Below, one piece after another: positions 1-8,757 of a stretch of 12,422 nucleotides of DNA; position 1 is the first letter of the stretch; the number at the start of each line of letters is the position of its first letter. The DNA lies in NCBI GenBank assembly GCA_040226215.1, contig JAVKFF010000156.1:1-12422 (forward strand), in the 5' to 3' direction. The stretch is from JAVKFF01 sp040226215 (GTDB taxonomy: Bacteria > Pseudomonadota > Alphaproteobacteria > DSM-16000 > Inquilinaceae). Position numbers and translations under genes: made by a program. The notes beneath the pieces were generated by a model that was not told the DNA's origin, did no database searches, and saw nothing but the letters and a program-made list of their open reading frames with translations.

Positions 1-364
1 ATCACCAATCTCACCGAAACCAACGACACCTCAGCGTCATCACTTCCATGATACGCCTCGACGAAACCCCTCATGCCAGGCACGAGACTTCCCCGCCGAC
101 CGCGTATCCCTTCTTCGCTTTTCCACTCTGTCAAACAACCGTGGTCTTCGAGTCGCGCCAATGTGGCCATGGCCCGAAGCCGAACCGCCCCGCATCCGCA
201 CCGCTGTGGTGCCGATTTCGAGACGAGCTTTTAAGTCTAGTCTCACGACCGGTCGCTGGCAAGAGGTCCAGCCGCCCGCCCCGCGTCACCGTTTGGAACC
301 GGTGGGGGACGTCGCCGTCGCGAGCGGAGGGGTATTTAGGCCGCCGCCCCCGCCATGTCCAGAG

Positions 365-384
365 AAAAAAGCCGCCCCGGGGCG
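365..384 (-). terminator. Possible rho-independent terminator of the liu operon
   Basis: Read on the minus strand, a perfect 12-bp palindrome CGCCCCGGGGCG (373-384) is followed, after GC, by six T residues (365-370). With a CCGG loop it gives only a 4-bp stem, so it is a weak candidate. It lies about 165 bases beyond the DUF1489 stop codon, in the right orientation to end the minus-strand operon. Confidence 0.3.
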
Positions 385-391
385 AAATATC

Positions 392-405
392 TGACCGATC
401 GGTCA
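392..405. promoter_or_regulatory. Perfect 14-bp palindrome, TetR-type operator candidate
   Basis: TGACCGATCGGTCA reads the same on both strands over all 14 bases. Length, symmetry and the GACC...GGTC half-sites match the general style of operators bound by TetR-family dimers. That family resemblance is known; its use here is inferred. No TetR-family gene is in the window and no gene start follows within it, so the controlled gene would have to lie to the left. It sits between the hairpin at 409-431 and the possible terminator at 365-384. Confidence 0.35.
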
Positions 406-408
406 ACT

Positions 409-431
409 GCCGTGCTGAGCGCCGGCACGGC
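409..431. repeat. Inverted repeat, 7-bp arms
   Basis: GCCGTGC (409-415) and GCACGGC (425-431) are perfect inverted arms around a 9-base loop. On the minus-strand transcript this forms a stable hairpin about 115 bases after the DUF1489 stop, with no T-tract behind it. It may stabilise the 3' end of the liu mRNA or assist termination, or it may be chance in GC-rich DNA. Confidence 0.3.
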
Positions 432-437
432 GGTCTG

Positions 438-485
438 CCGGATCGCTGGCCGGATCGCCGGCCGGATCGCTGGCCGGATCGCTGG
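438..485. repeat. Tandem repeat, four copies of a 12-bp unit
   Basis: The unit CCGGATCGCTGG occurs head to tail at 438-449, 450-461 (one change, CCGGATCGCCGG), 462-473 and 474-485. The unit is itself partly palindromic (CCGGATC and GATCGCTGG share the GATC core). A 12-bp period keeps any reading frame and yields four-residue repeats such as DPAS on the minus strand, but the frame carries no plausible protein, so I treat it as a non-coding short tandem repeat just beyond the end of the DUF1489 gene. Confidence 0.8.
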
Positions 486-547
486 CAGGACCGGCGATCG
501 CCATTTGCTCTTGCGTCGCTCTTGCGCCGGGCCGGCAGGTGCCAGGG

Positions 548-970
548 CTAAAGCAGGCCGATCTCGCGCAGGCTGGCCGCCAGGTCCGGCGGCAGGTCGT
601 CGGCGCCCAGGGGGCCGATGTCGGCCGGTGCGTCAGAGGGCGCCAGGTAGCGCCAGCCCTGCATGGGTCGGCGCGGTTGCGCCTCGGTGAGCACGAGGCC
701 CGGATCGTAGACCAGGCGGCAGTAGGCGGTGCCCCGTTCGTCGGTCGCCTCGTCGAAGGCGAGCAGGCGCTGGCGCACGCGGACGGCGCCGCGGAGAATC
801 CAGTAGATCGAGCCGCCATCGAGCAGTTCGCCGGCACGGGTCGGACGGCGGCGGGTGTAGCCATGAACCACGTCGCGCCCGTCGCGCCGGTGGCGATTGG
901 CCCGCTGACGTTCCTGCAGCTGGGCGAGGTCGCGGATGCCCACAGCCATGCGCAGCAGATGCATGGTCAT
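548..970 (-). CDS. DUF1489 family protein
   Basis: This 140-residue soluble protein has no known function. It matches the alphaproteobacterial DUF1489 family in length and in pattern: an N-terminal MHLLRMAVGI strand with a QLQERQ segment, a central GGSIYWILRGAVRVRQ block (about residues 53-68), and the C-terminal MQGWRYLAP segment. I recognise the family by this layout and could not run a profile search. The start is set by the Shine-Dalgarno-like GGAGAGA about 8-9 bases before the ATG at 970; a second ATG two codons on is also possible. It is the last gene of the liu operon, 28 bp behind liuE in the same direction, with its own ribosome-binding site. That position suggests co-transcription with leucine degradation genes but does not prove a role in the pathway. 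Confidence 0.85.
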   Translation of the reverse strand: MTMHLLRMAVGIRDLAQLQERQRANRHRRDGRDVVHGYTRRRPTRAGELLDGGSIYWILRGAVRVRQRLLAFDEATDERGTAYCRLVYDPGLVLTEAQPRRPMQGWRYLAPSDAPADIGPLGADDLPPDLAASLREIGLL

Positions 971-998
971 GCCGGGCGGATCTCTCCTGCGGCGCCGA

Positions 999-1910
999 TC
1001 ATGCGGCCGGAACGGACGTCGTGGACAAGAGCGCCCGCGCGGCTTTCGAGACCGGTGGCCGGCCCAGCGCGTCGGAGACCAGGCGGCTGGCGGCGAGCAG
1101 CCGGTCCATGTCGACCCCGGTCTCCACGCCCATGCCGTCGAGCATGTAGAGCACGTCCTCGGTCGCCACATTGCCGCTCGCCCCCCTCGCATAGGGGCAG
1201 CCGCCGAGGCCCGCGACGGCGCAGTCGACGATGCGGACGCCCTCTTCCAGGACGGCGAGGAGGTTGGCCAGGGCCTGGCCGTAGGTGTCGTGGAAATGCG
1301 CCGCGAGCCGCGCCATCGGCACTACCTCGGCAACCGCGCGCACCATGGCACGCGCCTTGCCCGGCGTGCCGATGCCGATGGTGTCGCCGAGCGAGATCTC
1401 GCCGCAGCCCATCTCGGTGAGCGCCGTGGCGACCTCGACCACGGCCGCGACCGGCACCGCCCCCTCATAGGGGCAGCCGAGGACGCAGGAGATATAGCCC
1501 CGCACGGCAACGCCCTCGGCACGGGCGCGGTGGACCACGGGGCGGAAGCGCTCCAGGCTCTCGGCGATCGAGCAGTTGATGTTGCGCCGGCTGAAGCTCT
1601 CCGAGGCGGCGCCGAAAACGGCGATCTCCTTCGCCCCGGCGGCGAGAGCGGCCGTCAGGCCCTTCTCGTTGGGCACCAGGACCGGGTAGCGCACGCCCGG
1701 GCGCGGCGTGAGCGCGCGCAGCACCTCGCCCGAATCGGCCATCTGCGGCACCCATTTCGGTGAGACGAAGGCGCCGGCCTCGATCACCGTCAGGCCCGCG
1801 GCGCCGAGCCGGTCGATCAGCGCCAGCTTGCTGGCGAGCGGTACCACCTTCGGCTCGTTCTGCAGCCCGTCGCGCGGGCCGACCTCGACCAGCGTCACCC
1901 GATCAGCCAT
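999..1910 (-). CDS. liuE: Hydroxymethylglutaryl-CoA lyase
   Basis: A cytoplasmic HMGL-like TIM-barrel lyase of 303 residues, close to the family norm. It cleaves (S)-3-hydroxy-3-methylglutaryl-CoA to acetyl-CoA and acetoacetate, the last step of leucine catabolism. Visible signatures are VEVGPRDGLQNE at the N terminus (catalytic Arg-13 and Asp-14), the metal-binding HFHD around residues 205-208, EISLGDTIGIGTPG near 171-184, and the HMG-CoA lyase active-site motif GLGGCPYARGASGN with catalytic Cys-238. The ATG at 1910 overlaps the stop of the upstream TfoX-C gene by 8 bp (ATGGCTGA), with GGAGAG just before it, which points to coupled translation. The motif set separates it from the related isopropylmalate/citramalate synthases. 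Confidence 0.95.
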   Translation of the reverse strand: MADRVTLVEVGPRDGLQNEPKVVPLASKLALIDRLGAAGLTVIEAGAFVSPKWVPQMADSGEVLRALTPRPGVRYPVLVPNEKGLTAALAAGAKEIAVFGAASESFSRRNINCSIAESLERFRPVVHRARAEGVAVRGYISCVLGCPYEGAVPVAAVVEVATALTEMGCGEISLGDTIGIGTPGKARAMVRAVAEVVPMARLAAHFHDTYGQALANLLAVLEEGVRIVDCAVAGLGGCPYARGASGNVATEDVLYMLDGMGVETGVDMDRLLAASRLVSDALGRPPVSKAARALLSTTSVPAA

Positions 1911-2204
1911 CCGGCCTCTCCAGTTCGTTCAACAGCCGAGACTTAATATCCGCCGGCAGGTGGGTCCAATGCATGTCCAGCAGGCCTGCCGCCATGGCCC
2001 AGAGCAGGTTCAGCGACACACCCGCCGCCGCATTCGCGCGGACGCGGCGGAAGGCCGCCACCGCACCCAGCCGGCGCAACTCGCCGACCGTGCCGATGCC
2101 CGCCGCCACGAGCCACGCCGCCGAGCGCGGGCCCAGGTTCCGGAGCTGTCCGATGGCCGCCGCGTCGGCCACCGCGCCCAGGTGCTGCTCGATGCGGGTG
2201 GTGC

Positions 2205-2208
<4 letters not shown>
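1903..2208 (-). CDS. Stand-alone TfoX C-terminal domain protein
   Basis: This 101-residue protein is made almost wholly of the TfoX/Sxy C-terminal domain, a small helical fold related to helix-hairpin-helix modules. The family signature is clear: LRNLGPRSAAWLVAAGI at about 22-38, then GELRRLGAVAAFRRV, then SLNLLWAMAAGLLDMHWTHLP. The N-terminal TfoX domain is absent. The start is a GTG at 2208 inside the GTGA overlap with the stop of liuD (4 bp), and the stop overlaps the liuE start by 8 bp, so it is embedded between two leucine-degradation genes with apparent translational coupling on both sides. TfoX/Sxy in gamma-proteobacteria promotes competence, but isolated C-terminal domains have no established role. 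Reading it as a fusion to liuD fails because liuD has its own stop. The domain call is firm; the function is unknown. Confidence 0.85.
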
Positions 2209-4196
<1,988 letters not shown>

Positions 4197-4210
4197 CGCT
4201 CAGCCCCGCC

Positions 4211-4999
4211 TCATGCCTTGCGCTGGCGCCAGGAAGGTGTCCGCTTGGCCAGGAAGGCGCCCAGCCCCTCCTGCCCTTCCACGCCGGCGCGGATGTTCGC
4301 GATCCGGCGGCAGGTTTCGTCAATGACCGACTCCGGTGGCCCGCTTTCGGCCAGGAAAACCAGGTCCTTCGCCGCGCGCTTGGCTAATGGTCCCCCGTCG
4401 GCCAGCGCCGCCAGTATCGCCTCGATCGCCTGGTCCATCGCCGCCTCGTCCTCGGCCAGTTCGGAAACCAGGCCCAGCCGGTGCGCGGTCGCGGCATCGA
4501 AGCGCTCGGCGGTCTGGAAATAGCGCCGCGCGGCGCGCGGTCCGATCGCCCGCACCACGAAGGGGCTGATGACGGCCGGCACGATGCCGAGCTTGACTTC
4601 CGACAGGCAGAAGCTGGCCCGGCCGCTCGCCACGGCGATGTCGCAGGCGGCGACCAGGCCGACGCCGCCGCCGAAGGCGGCCCCCTGTACCCGGGCGATG
4701 GTGGTCTTCGGACAGCCGTCGATGGCCTGCAGCAGCCGGCCGAGCGCGCGGGCGTCGGCCAGGTTCTCGGCCTCGCCGTAACCCGCCATGCGGCGCATCC
4801 AGTTGAGATCCGCACCGGCGGAGAAGCTGCGGCCCTCCGCCGCCAGGATCACGGTCTCGATCGTGTCAGCCGCGGCCGCCCGCTCGAAGGCGCCCGTCAG
4901 CTCGCCGATCAGCGCGTCGTCGAAGGCGTTGTGCACCTCCGGCCGGGTCAGGGTGACGCGAGCGACCGTGCCGCTGGTCTCGTAGGTAAGCGCCGGCAT
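4211..4999 (-). CDS. liuC: 3-methylglutaconyl-CoA hydratase
   Basis: A crotonase-fold enzyme of 262 residues that hydrates 3-methylglutaconyl-CoA to HMG-CoA. Oxyanion-hole segments are visible as SFSAGADLNWM (58-68) and GAAFGGGVGLVAACD (106-120). The segment LSEVKLGIVPAVISPFV (132-148) is characteristic of the LiuC/GnyH type and contains Glu-134, equivalent to Glu164 of rat enoyl-CoA hydratase. The position of the other crotonase glutamate (rat Glu144, in GGGxE) is Gly here; my recollection of Pseudomonas LiuC is that it also has GGGVGL, so this looks like a subfamily trait. It starts 7 bp after the liuB stop, with GAGGCGGAG directly before the ATG. General enoyl-CoA hydratase is the alternative, but the context is specific. 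Confidence 0.93.
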   Translation of the reverse strand: MPALTYETSGTVARVTLTRPEVHNAFDDALIGELTGAFERAAAADTIETVILAAEGRSFSAGADLNWMRRMAGYGEAENLADARALGRLLQAIDGCPKTTIARVQGAAFGGGVGLVAACDIAVASGRASFCLSEVKLGIVPAVISPFVVRAIGPRAARRYFQTAERFDAATAHRLGLVSELAEDEAAMDQAIEAILAALADGGPLAKRAAKDLVFLAESGPPESVIDETCRRIANIRAGVEGQEGLGAFLAKRTPSWRQRKA

Positions 5000-5006
5000 C
5001 TCCGCC

Positions 5007-6614
5007 TCACATCCGGAAGACGCCGAAGCGGCCGGGCTCGACCGGCGCGTTCAGGGCGGCGGCGAGCGACAGGGCCAGCACGTTGCGTGCCTCCGCCGGG
5101 TCGACGATGCCGTCATCCCAGAGCCGGGCGCTGGCGTAGTAGGGATGGCCCTGGTGCTCGTACTGCTCGCGGATCGGCGCCTTGAAGGCGACCTCAGCGT
5201 CCTCGGGCCAGGCCTCGCCCCGGGCCTCCAACCCGTCGCGGCGCACCTGGGCCAGCACGTTGGCCGCCTGCTCCCCGCCCATCACGGAGATGCGCGCACC
5301 CGGCCACATCCACAGGAAGCGGGGCGAATTGGCCCGGCCGCACATGCCGTAATTGCCCGCCCCGAAACTGCCGCCGAGGATCATGGTGATCTTCGGCACG
5401 CCCGCGCAGGCGACGGCCGTCACCATCTTCGCGCCGTCCTTGGCGATGCCGCCGGCCTCGTATTTCCGGCCCACCATGAAGCCGGTGATGTTCTGCAGGA
5501 ACACCAGCGGGATGGCGCGCTGGTTGCACAGCTCGATGAAGTGGGCGCCCTTCAGCGCGCTTTCGGAAAACAGGATGCCGTTATTGGCGACGATGCCGAC
5601 CGGCATGCCCCAGATATGGGCGAAGCCGGTGACCAGCGTGGTGCCGTAGAGCTGCTTGAACTCGTCGAATTCCGAGCCGTCGACGAGGCGGGCGATCACC
5701 TCCCGCGCGTCGTAGGGCTTGCGCAGATCGGTGCCGACGATGCCGTAGATCTCCGCCGGATCGTAGAGCGGCGGGCGCGGATCGGCGCGCGCCACTGTCT
5801 CCGGCCGGCGGCGGTTCAGATGGCCGACGATGCGCCGGGCGATGCCCAGCGCGTGGGCGTCGTCGCGGGCGTAGTGGTCGGTGACGCCGGAGACCTTGGC
5901 ATGCACGTCTGCCCCGCCCAGCTCCTCGGCCGTCACCACCTCGCCCGTCGCCGCCTTCACCAGCGGCGGGCCGCCGAGGAAGATGGTGCCCTGTTCGCGT
6001 ACGATGATGCTCTCGTCCGACATGGCCGGCACGTAGGCGCCGCCCGCCGTGCAGGAGCCCATGACGACGGCGACCTGCGGGATGCCGGCCGCCGACAGGG
6101 TCGCCTGGTTGTAGAAGATGCGCCCGAAATGGTCGCGGTCGGGGAACACCTCGTCCTGTGCCGGCAGGAAGGCACCGCCCGAATCGACCAGGTAGACGCA
6201 AGGCAGATGGTTCTCCCGGGCGATCTCCTGCGCCCGCACGTGCTTCTTCACCGTCAGCGGATAGTAGGTGCCGCCCTTCACCGTGGCGTCGTTCGCCACC
6301 ACCACGCATTCCTGGCCCTGGATGCGGCCGATGCCGGTGATGATGCCGGCCGCCGGCACGGCGTCCTCGTAGACCCCATGGCCGGCGAACTGGCTGAGCT
6401 CGAGGAAGGGCGAGCCGGGATCGAGCAGCAGGCCGACCCGGTCGCGCGGCAGCAGCTTGCCGCGGGACAGGTGGCGTTCGCGCGCACGCTCGCCGCCGCC
6501 CTGCTTGATCGTGGCCACCTGCTCCTGCAGATCGGCGACCAGCGCCCGCATCTGCCGGTCGTTCTCGCGGAACGTCTCGTCGCGCGTGTCGATCGTACTG
6601 CGGATGACGCTCAT
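5007..6614 (-). CDS. liuB: 3-methylcrotonyl-CoA carboxylase, carboxyltransferase beta subunit
   Basis: A 535-residue carboxyltransferase that moves CO2 from carboxybiotin on LiuD to 3-methylcrotonyl-CoA. It has the two crotonase-like halves of the acyl-CoA carboxyltransferase family. The first half contains GSCTAGGAYVPAMSDE (186-201) and GTIFLGGPPLVKAATGE (209-225); the second contains NITGFMVGRKYEAGGIAKDG (375-394), GGSFGAGNYGMCGR (414-427) and the acyl-CoA-binding-side MGGEQAANVL. GPPLVKAATGE and GRKYEAGGIAK separate the methylcrotonyl type from the propionyl type. The start chosen is the ATG at 6614, preceded by GGAAG, because MSVIRSTIDTRDETFREN matches the family N terminus; an in-frame ATG at 6674 would add 20 residues unlike the family. 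It is the first gene of the operon; isovaleryl-CoA dehydrogenase, often found upstream, is not there. Confidence 0.95.
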   Translation of the reverse strand: MSVIRSTIDTRDETFRENDRQMRALVADLQEQVATIKQGGGERARERHLSRGKLLPRDRVGLLLDPGSPFLELSQFAGHGVYEDAVPAAGIITGIGRIQGQECVVVANDATVKGGTYYPLTVKKHVRAQEIARENHLPCVYLVDSGGAFLPAQDEVFPDRDHFGRIFYNQATLSAAGIPQVAVVMGSCTAGGAYVPAMSDESIIVREQGTIFLGGPPLVKAATGEVVTAEELGGADVHAKVSGVTDHYARDDAHALGIARRIVGHLNRRRPETVARADPRPPLYDPAEIYGIVGTDLRKPYDAREVIARLVDGSEFDEFKQLYGTTLVTGFAHIWGMPVGIVANNGILFSESALKGAHFIELCNQRAIPLVFLQNITGFMVGRKYEAGGIAKDGAKMVTAVACAGVPKITMILGGSFGAGNYGMCGRANSPRFLWMWPGARISVMGGEQAANVLAQVRRDGLEARGEAWPEDAEVAFKAPIREQYEHQGHPYYASARLWDDGIVDPAEARNVLALSLAAALNAPVEPGRFGVFRM

Positions 6615-6834
6615 GGGTGCTTCCGGCGGTTTCGGCCCGTTTCTCTCCCGCGCGCCGAGGCGCTTCGCTGGCATACACCAATTGGCGCGGTGCTGGAAAT
6701 GCCGCGCGTCGATCCTGCCAGGTCGCGGCTCCGCATCGCGCCGCCACAGGGCAGGCCTGATGCCGCGAGCGGTTTCCCCGGCGGCAAGGGCTGGCTACTC
6801 TCGCGCTCCAGTCGAACCTCGGAGCCCCGCATCG
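6615..6834. promoter_or_regulatory. Divergent promoter region, liuB / PLP lyase
   Basis: These 220 bases separate two divergent starts and must hold the promoters of both transcription units. The only symmetric element I see is a short palindrome CCAATTGG (6678-6685), too small to call an operator. No good -35/-10 pair stands out on either strand. For the plus strand, GGAG at 6821-6824 is a likely ribosome-binding site 10 bases before the ATG at 6835. No LiuR (MerR-type) inverted repeat with the expected spacing is obvious. Confidence 0.45.
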
Positions 6835-7797
6835 ATGCTGCCCACCCGCGACGATCTCGAGGCCGCCACCCGCACGGTCTACCGCGCCATGCCGGCCACG
6901 CCGCACTATGCCTGGCCGCTGCTCGCCCAGCGCACCGGGGTCGAGGTCTGGGTCAAGCACGAGAACCACACGCCCGTCGGCGCCTTCAAGCTGCGCGGCG
7001 GCCTGGTCTACATGGACGCCCTGAAGCGCGAGCGCCCGGACCATCCCGGCATCGTTTCGGCCACCCGCGGCAATCACGGACAGTCCCTCGCCTTCGCCGG
7101 GGCGCGGGCCGGCATCCCGGTCACCATCCTGGTGCCGCGCGGCAACAGCCGGGAGAAGAACGCGGCGATGCTGGCGCTCGGCGCCGACCTCATCGAGCAT
7201 GGCGACGACTTCCAGGACTGCGTCGACCACCTGCCCGCCATCGCCGAGGAGCGCGGCCTCGACCGCGTGCCGAGCTTCCACCCGTTGCTCGTCCATGGCG
7301 TGGGCACCTACGCGCTGGAGTTCCTGAAGGCCGAGCCCGAACTCGACGTGGTTTACGTGCCCATCGGCCTCGGTTCGGGCATCTGCGGCATGGTGGCGGC
7401 GCGCGAGGCGCTGGGCCTGACGACCGAGATCGTCGGCGTCGTCGCCGAGGGCGCGCCCTGCTACCGCCTGTCCTTCGAGACCGGACGGCCGGTCAGCACC
7501 AACCGGGCCGACACGCGCTTCGCCGACGGCATGGCCTGCCGTACCCCGGTGGCCGAGGCGGTGGCGATCATCAACGCCCATGTCGCGCGCATCGTCACGG
7601 TCAGCGACCAGGAGATCACCGCGGCGATGCGCACCTTCTACACCTGCACACACAACGTGGCGGAGGGGGCCGGAGCCGCCGGCCTCGCCGCCCTCATGCA
7701 GGAGCGCGACCGCCTCGCCGGCCGCCGCGCCGGCATCGTGCTGACCGGCGGCAATGTCGACCGGGAACTCTATCTGGAGGCGCTGAACCATGGCTGA
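6835..7797 (+). CDS. PLP-dependent threonine dehydratase-like lyase (fold type II)
   Basis: A 320-residue enzyme of the tryptophan-synthase-beta (fold II) PLP family, without the C-terminal ACT regulatory domain of biosynthetic IlvA. Lys-52 in VGAFKLRGG is the PLP Schiff-base lysine; SATRGNHGQS (75-84) binds the substrate carboxylate; IGLGSGICGM (177-186) is the phosphate-binding glycine loop; the segment THNVAEGAGAAG (272-283) and LTGGNVD (303-309) close the active site. The length fits catabolic threonine dehydratases, serine racemases and 3-hydroxyaspartate ammonia-lyases, which cannot be told apart here. In LTGGN a Thr stands where most relatives have Ser or Cys contacting the pyridine nitrogen. 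The gene starts a plus-strand unit and overlaps the DOPA dioxygenase-like gene by 8 bp, so the two products probably share a pathway or expression level. Start: ATG at 6835 with GGAG 10 bases upstream. Confidence 0.85.
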   Translation: MLPTRDDLEAATRTVYRAMPATPHYAWPLLAQRTGVEVWVKHENHTPVGAFKLRGGLVYMDALKRERPDHPGIVSATRGNHGQSLAFAGARAGIPVTILVPRGNSREKNAAMLALGADLIEHGDDFQDCVDHLPAIAEERGLDRVPSFHPLLVHGVGTYALEFLKAEPELDVVYVPIGLGSGICGMVAAREALGLTTEIVGVVAEGAPCYRLSFETGRPVSTNRADTRFADGMACRTPVAEAVAIINAHVARIVTVSDQEITAAMRTFYTCTHNVAEGAGAAGLAALMQERDRLAGRRAGIVLTGGNVDRELYLEALNHG

Positions 7798-8134
7798 TCC
7801 GACGGAACCGGCGATCGCCGACTACCACGCTCACGTCTATTTCGACGCCGACACGGTCGATGCCGCCGAGGCGCTGTGCCTGGAGGCCGCCGAGCGCTTC
7901 CCGCTCACCATGGGCCGCGTCCACCGCAAGAATGTCGGGCCGCATCCGCGCTGGAGCTGCCAGCTGCTCTTCGGCACCGACATCGCCGGGGAGGTCATCG
8001 GCTGGCTGGCCCTGAACCGCTCCGGCCTCACCGTCTTCCTGCACCCCAATACCGGCGACGACATCGCCGACCACACCGACCACGCGATCTGGATGGGCGA
8101 GCTGCTGCCGCTCGACCTCGACGCGCTGCGCTGA
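7790..8134 (+). CDS. DOPA 4,5-dioxygenase family protein
   Basis: A 114-residue single-domain protein of the DOPA 4,5-dioxygenase family (PF08883), a small extradiol-type ring-cleaving fold known from betalain/muscaflavin-forming fungi and widely present but little studied in bacteria. Conserved histidine motifs are visible: DYHAHVYF (His-13, His-15), GPHPRWSCQLLF (His-52), TVFLHPNTGDD (His-85) and DHTDHAIWMG (His-95, His-98), which are the candidate metal ligands. The length is that of the full family domain. Its ATG lies inside the end of the lyase gene (ATGGCTGA, 8-bp overlap), so its translation is probably coupled. The bacterial substrate is not known; a catecholic compound is the family expectation. 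Confidence 0.88.
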   Translation: MADPTEPAIADYHAHVYFDADTVDAAEALCLEAAERFPLTMGRVHRKNVGPHPRWSCQLLFGTDIAGEVIGWLALNRSGLTVFLHPNTGDDIADHTDHAIWMGELLPLDLDALR

Positions 8135-8219
8135 GCCAGCCCGCCCTGCCCGCCATGGCGTTTGCGCCGGCCGGCGATCCCGGCTACTCAGGCGCCTCCC
8201 CGACGACGAGACCCGCCCC

Positions 8220-8744
8220 ATGACCGACAGCACGCCCGCCCGTCAACGCGAACCCTTCGGCGGCTGGCTGAAGGGCATCTTCGCCGCCGCCGCGATCATG
8301 GTGGTCGTCGGCGTTCTCGCCGGCATCGGCTTCGTGCCGATTTCCATCGACCTCGCCGACGGCCGCACGCTGACGGCACTGATCGCCGGGCTGGAGCCCG
8401 CCGGCTGGGTGGTGGCGGCGACCGCCCTCGCCTTCCTGGCACTCGGCCTGCTGCGGATCGCCGTCTTCCCGGTCGCCGGCATCGCGCTCGTCTGGATCGG
8501 CTGGCTGGCCTATGCGGGAACCATCTATATCGCCGCCAGCGAGCCGGTATTCCGGGTGCGCGGCGCCCGGGTCGACCCGCCGGGCGAGGTGGCGGCGCTG
8601 ACGCCCGAGCAGGTCGCCATCGTCGCCGACATCTTCATCGTGCAGGCCCTGGTGATCGGCGGCTTCGCCTTCCTGCTGGGCGCGCTGGTCACCGCCTACC
8701 TGCTGCGCTCGGCCCAGGTCCGCGCGGTCTACCGGCGCGGCTGA
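8220..8744 (+). CDS. Four-helix inner-membrane protein, unknown function
   Basis: A 174-residue protein I do not recognise. Four hydrophobic segments are predicted by eye at about 18-40, 62-80, 82-105 and 135-162, with a short charged N terminus and a positively charged C terminus (RSAQVRAVYRRG), consistent with both ends in the cytoplasm. Between helices 3 and 4 is a polar loop of about 30 residues (SEPVFRVRGARVDPPGEV) that would face the periplasm. Codon use is like that of the neighbours, and the frame is clearly coding. It follows the DOPA dioxygenase-like gene after an 85-bp gap with no strong Shine-Dalgarno sequence (only GACGAG), and runs convergently into the isomerase gene, 13 bp away. 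It may belong to the same transcript as the lyase/dioxygenase pair. Confidence 0.75.
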   Translation: MTDSTPARQREPFGGWLKGIFAAAAIMVVVGVLAGIGFVPISIDLADGRTLTALIAGLEPAGWVVAATALAFLALGLLRIAVFPVAGIALVWIGWLAYAGTIYIAASEPVFRVRGARVDPPGEVAALTPEQVAIVADIFIVQALVIGGFAFLLGALVTAYLLRSAQVRAVYRRG

Positions 8745-8757
8745 GGCACTGGGCTCC

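Larger units (their letters stand above)
1..547. other. Intergenic stretch with repeats, no convincing gene
   Basis: This is the only gap longer than 300 bases. Several frames stay open across it because the DNA is GC-rich. Their translations are rich in Arg, Pro and Ser, lack any recognisable domain, and change character where the tandem repeat at 438-485 begins, so I do not call them genes. The left end (about 1-150) is visibly less GC-rich than the rest. In plus frame 1, bases 1-51 read as 16 codons with mostly C-ending choices followed by TGA, so this could be the 3' end of a gene lying to the left; that is a guess. The part nearer the liu operon holds a 14-bp palindrome (392-405), a hairpin (409-431), a possible minus-strand terminator (365-384) and a single palindrome GGCGATCGCC (493-502). 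The stretch is probably the 3' trailer of the liu operon plus control DNA for a gene outside the window. Confidence 0.6.

Noticed and set aside
131..406. A 91-codon minus-strand ORF over the palindrome and terminator-like element
   Set aside because: It has no recognisable sequence or ribosome-binding site, and it covers apparent regulatory elements.
438..485. CRISPR array
   Set aside because: The 12-bp units are directly adjacent with no spacers, so this is a short tandem repeat.
493..502. GGCGATCGCC as a cyanobacterial HIP1-type element
   Set aside because: It is a single copy in an alphaproteobacterial context; such a palindrome is common by chance in GC-rich DNA.
48..551. A 167-codon plus-strand ORF in the left intergenic region
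   Set aside because: It has no domain, a composition dominated by Arg and Pro, a C terminus made only of the 12-bp tandem repeat, and it runs into the 3' end of the DUF1489 gene.
5145..8015. A 956-codon open frame on the plus strand
   Set aside because: It is antisense to liuB over its first half and out of frame with the PLP lyase and DOPA dioxygenase genes over the rest; its translation is Arg/His/Gly-rich with no domain, as expected in GC-rich DNA.
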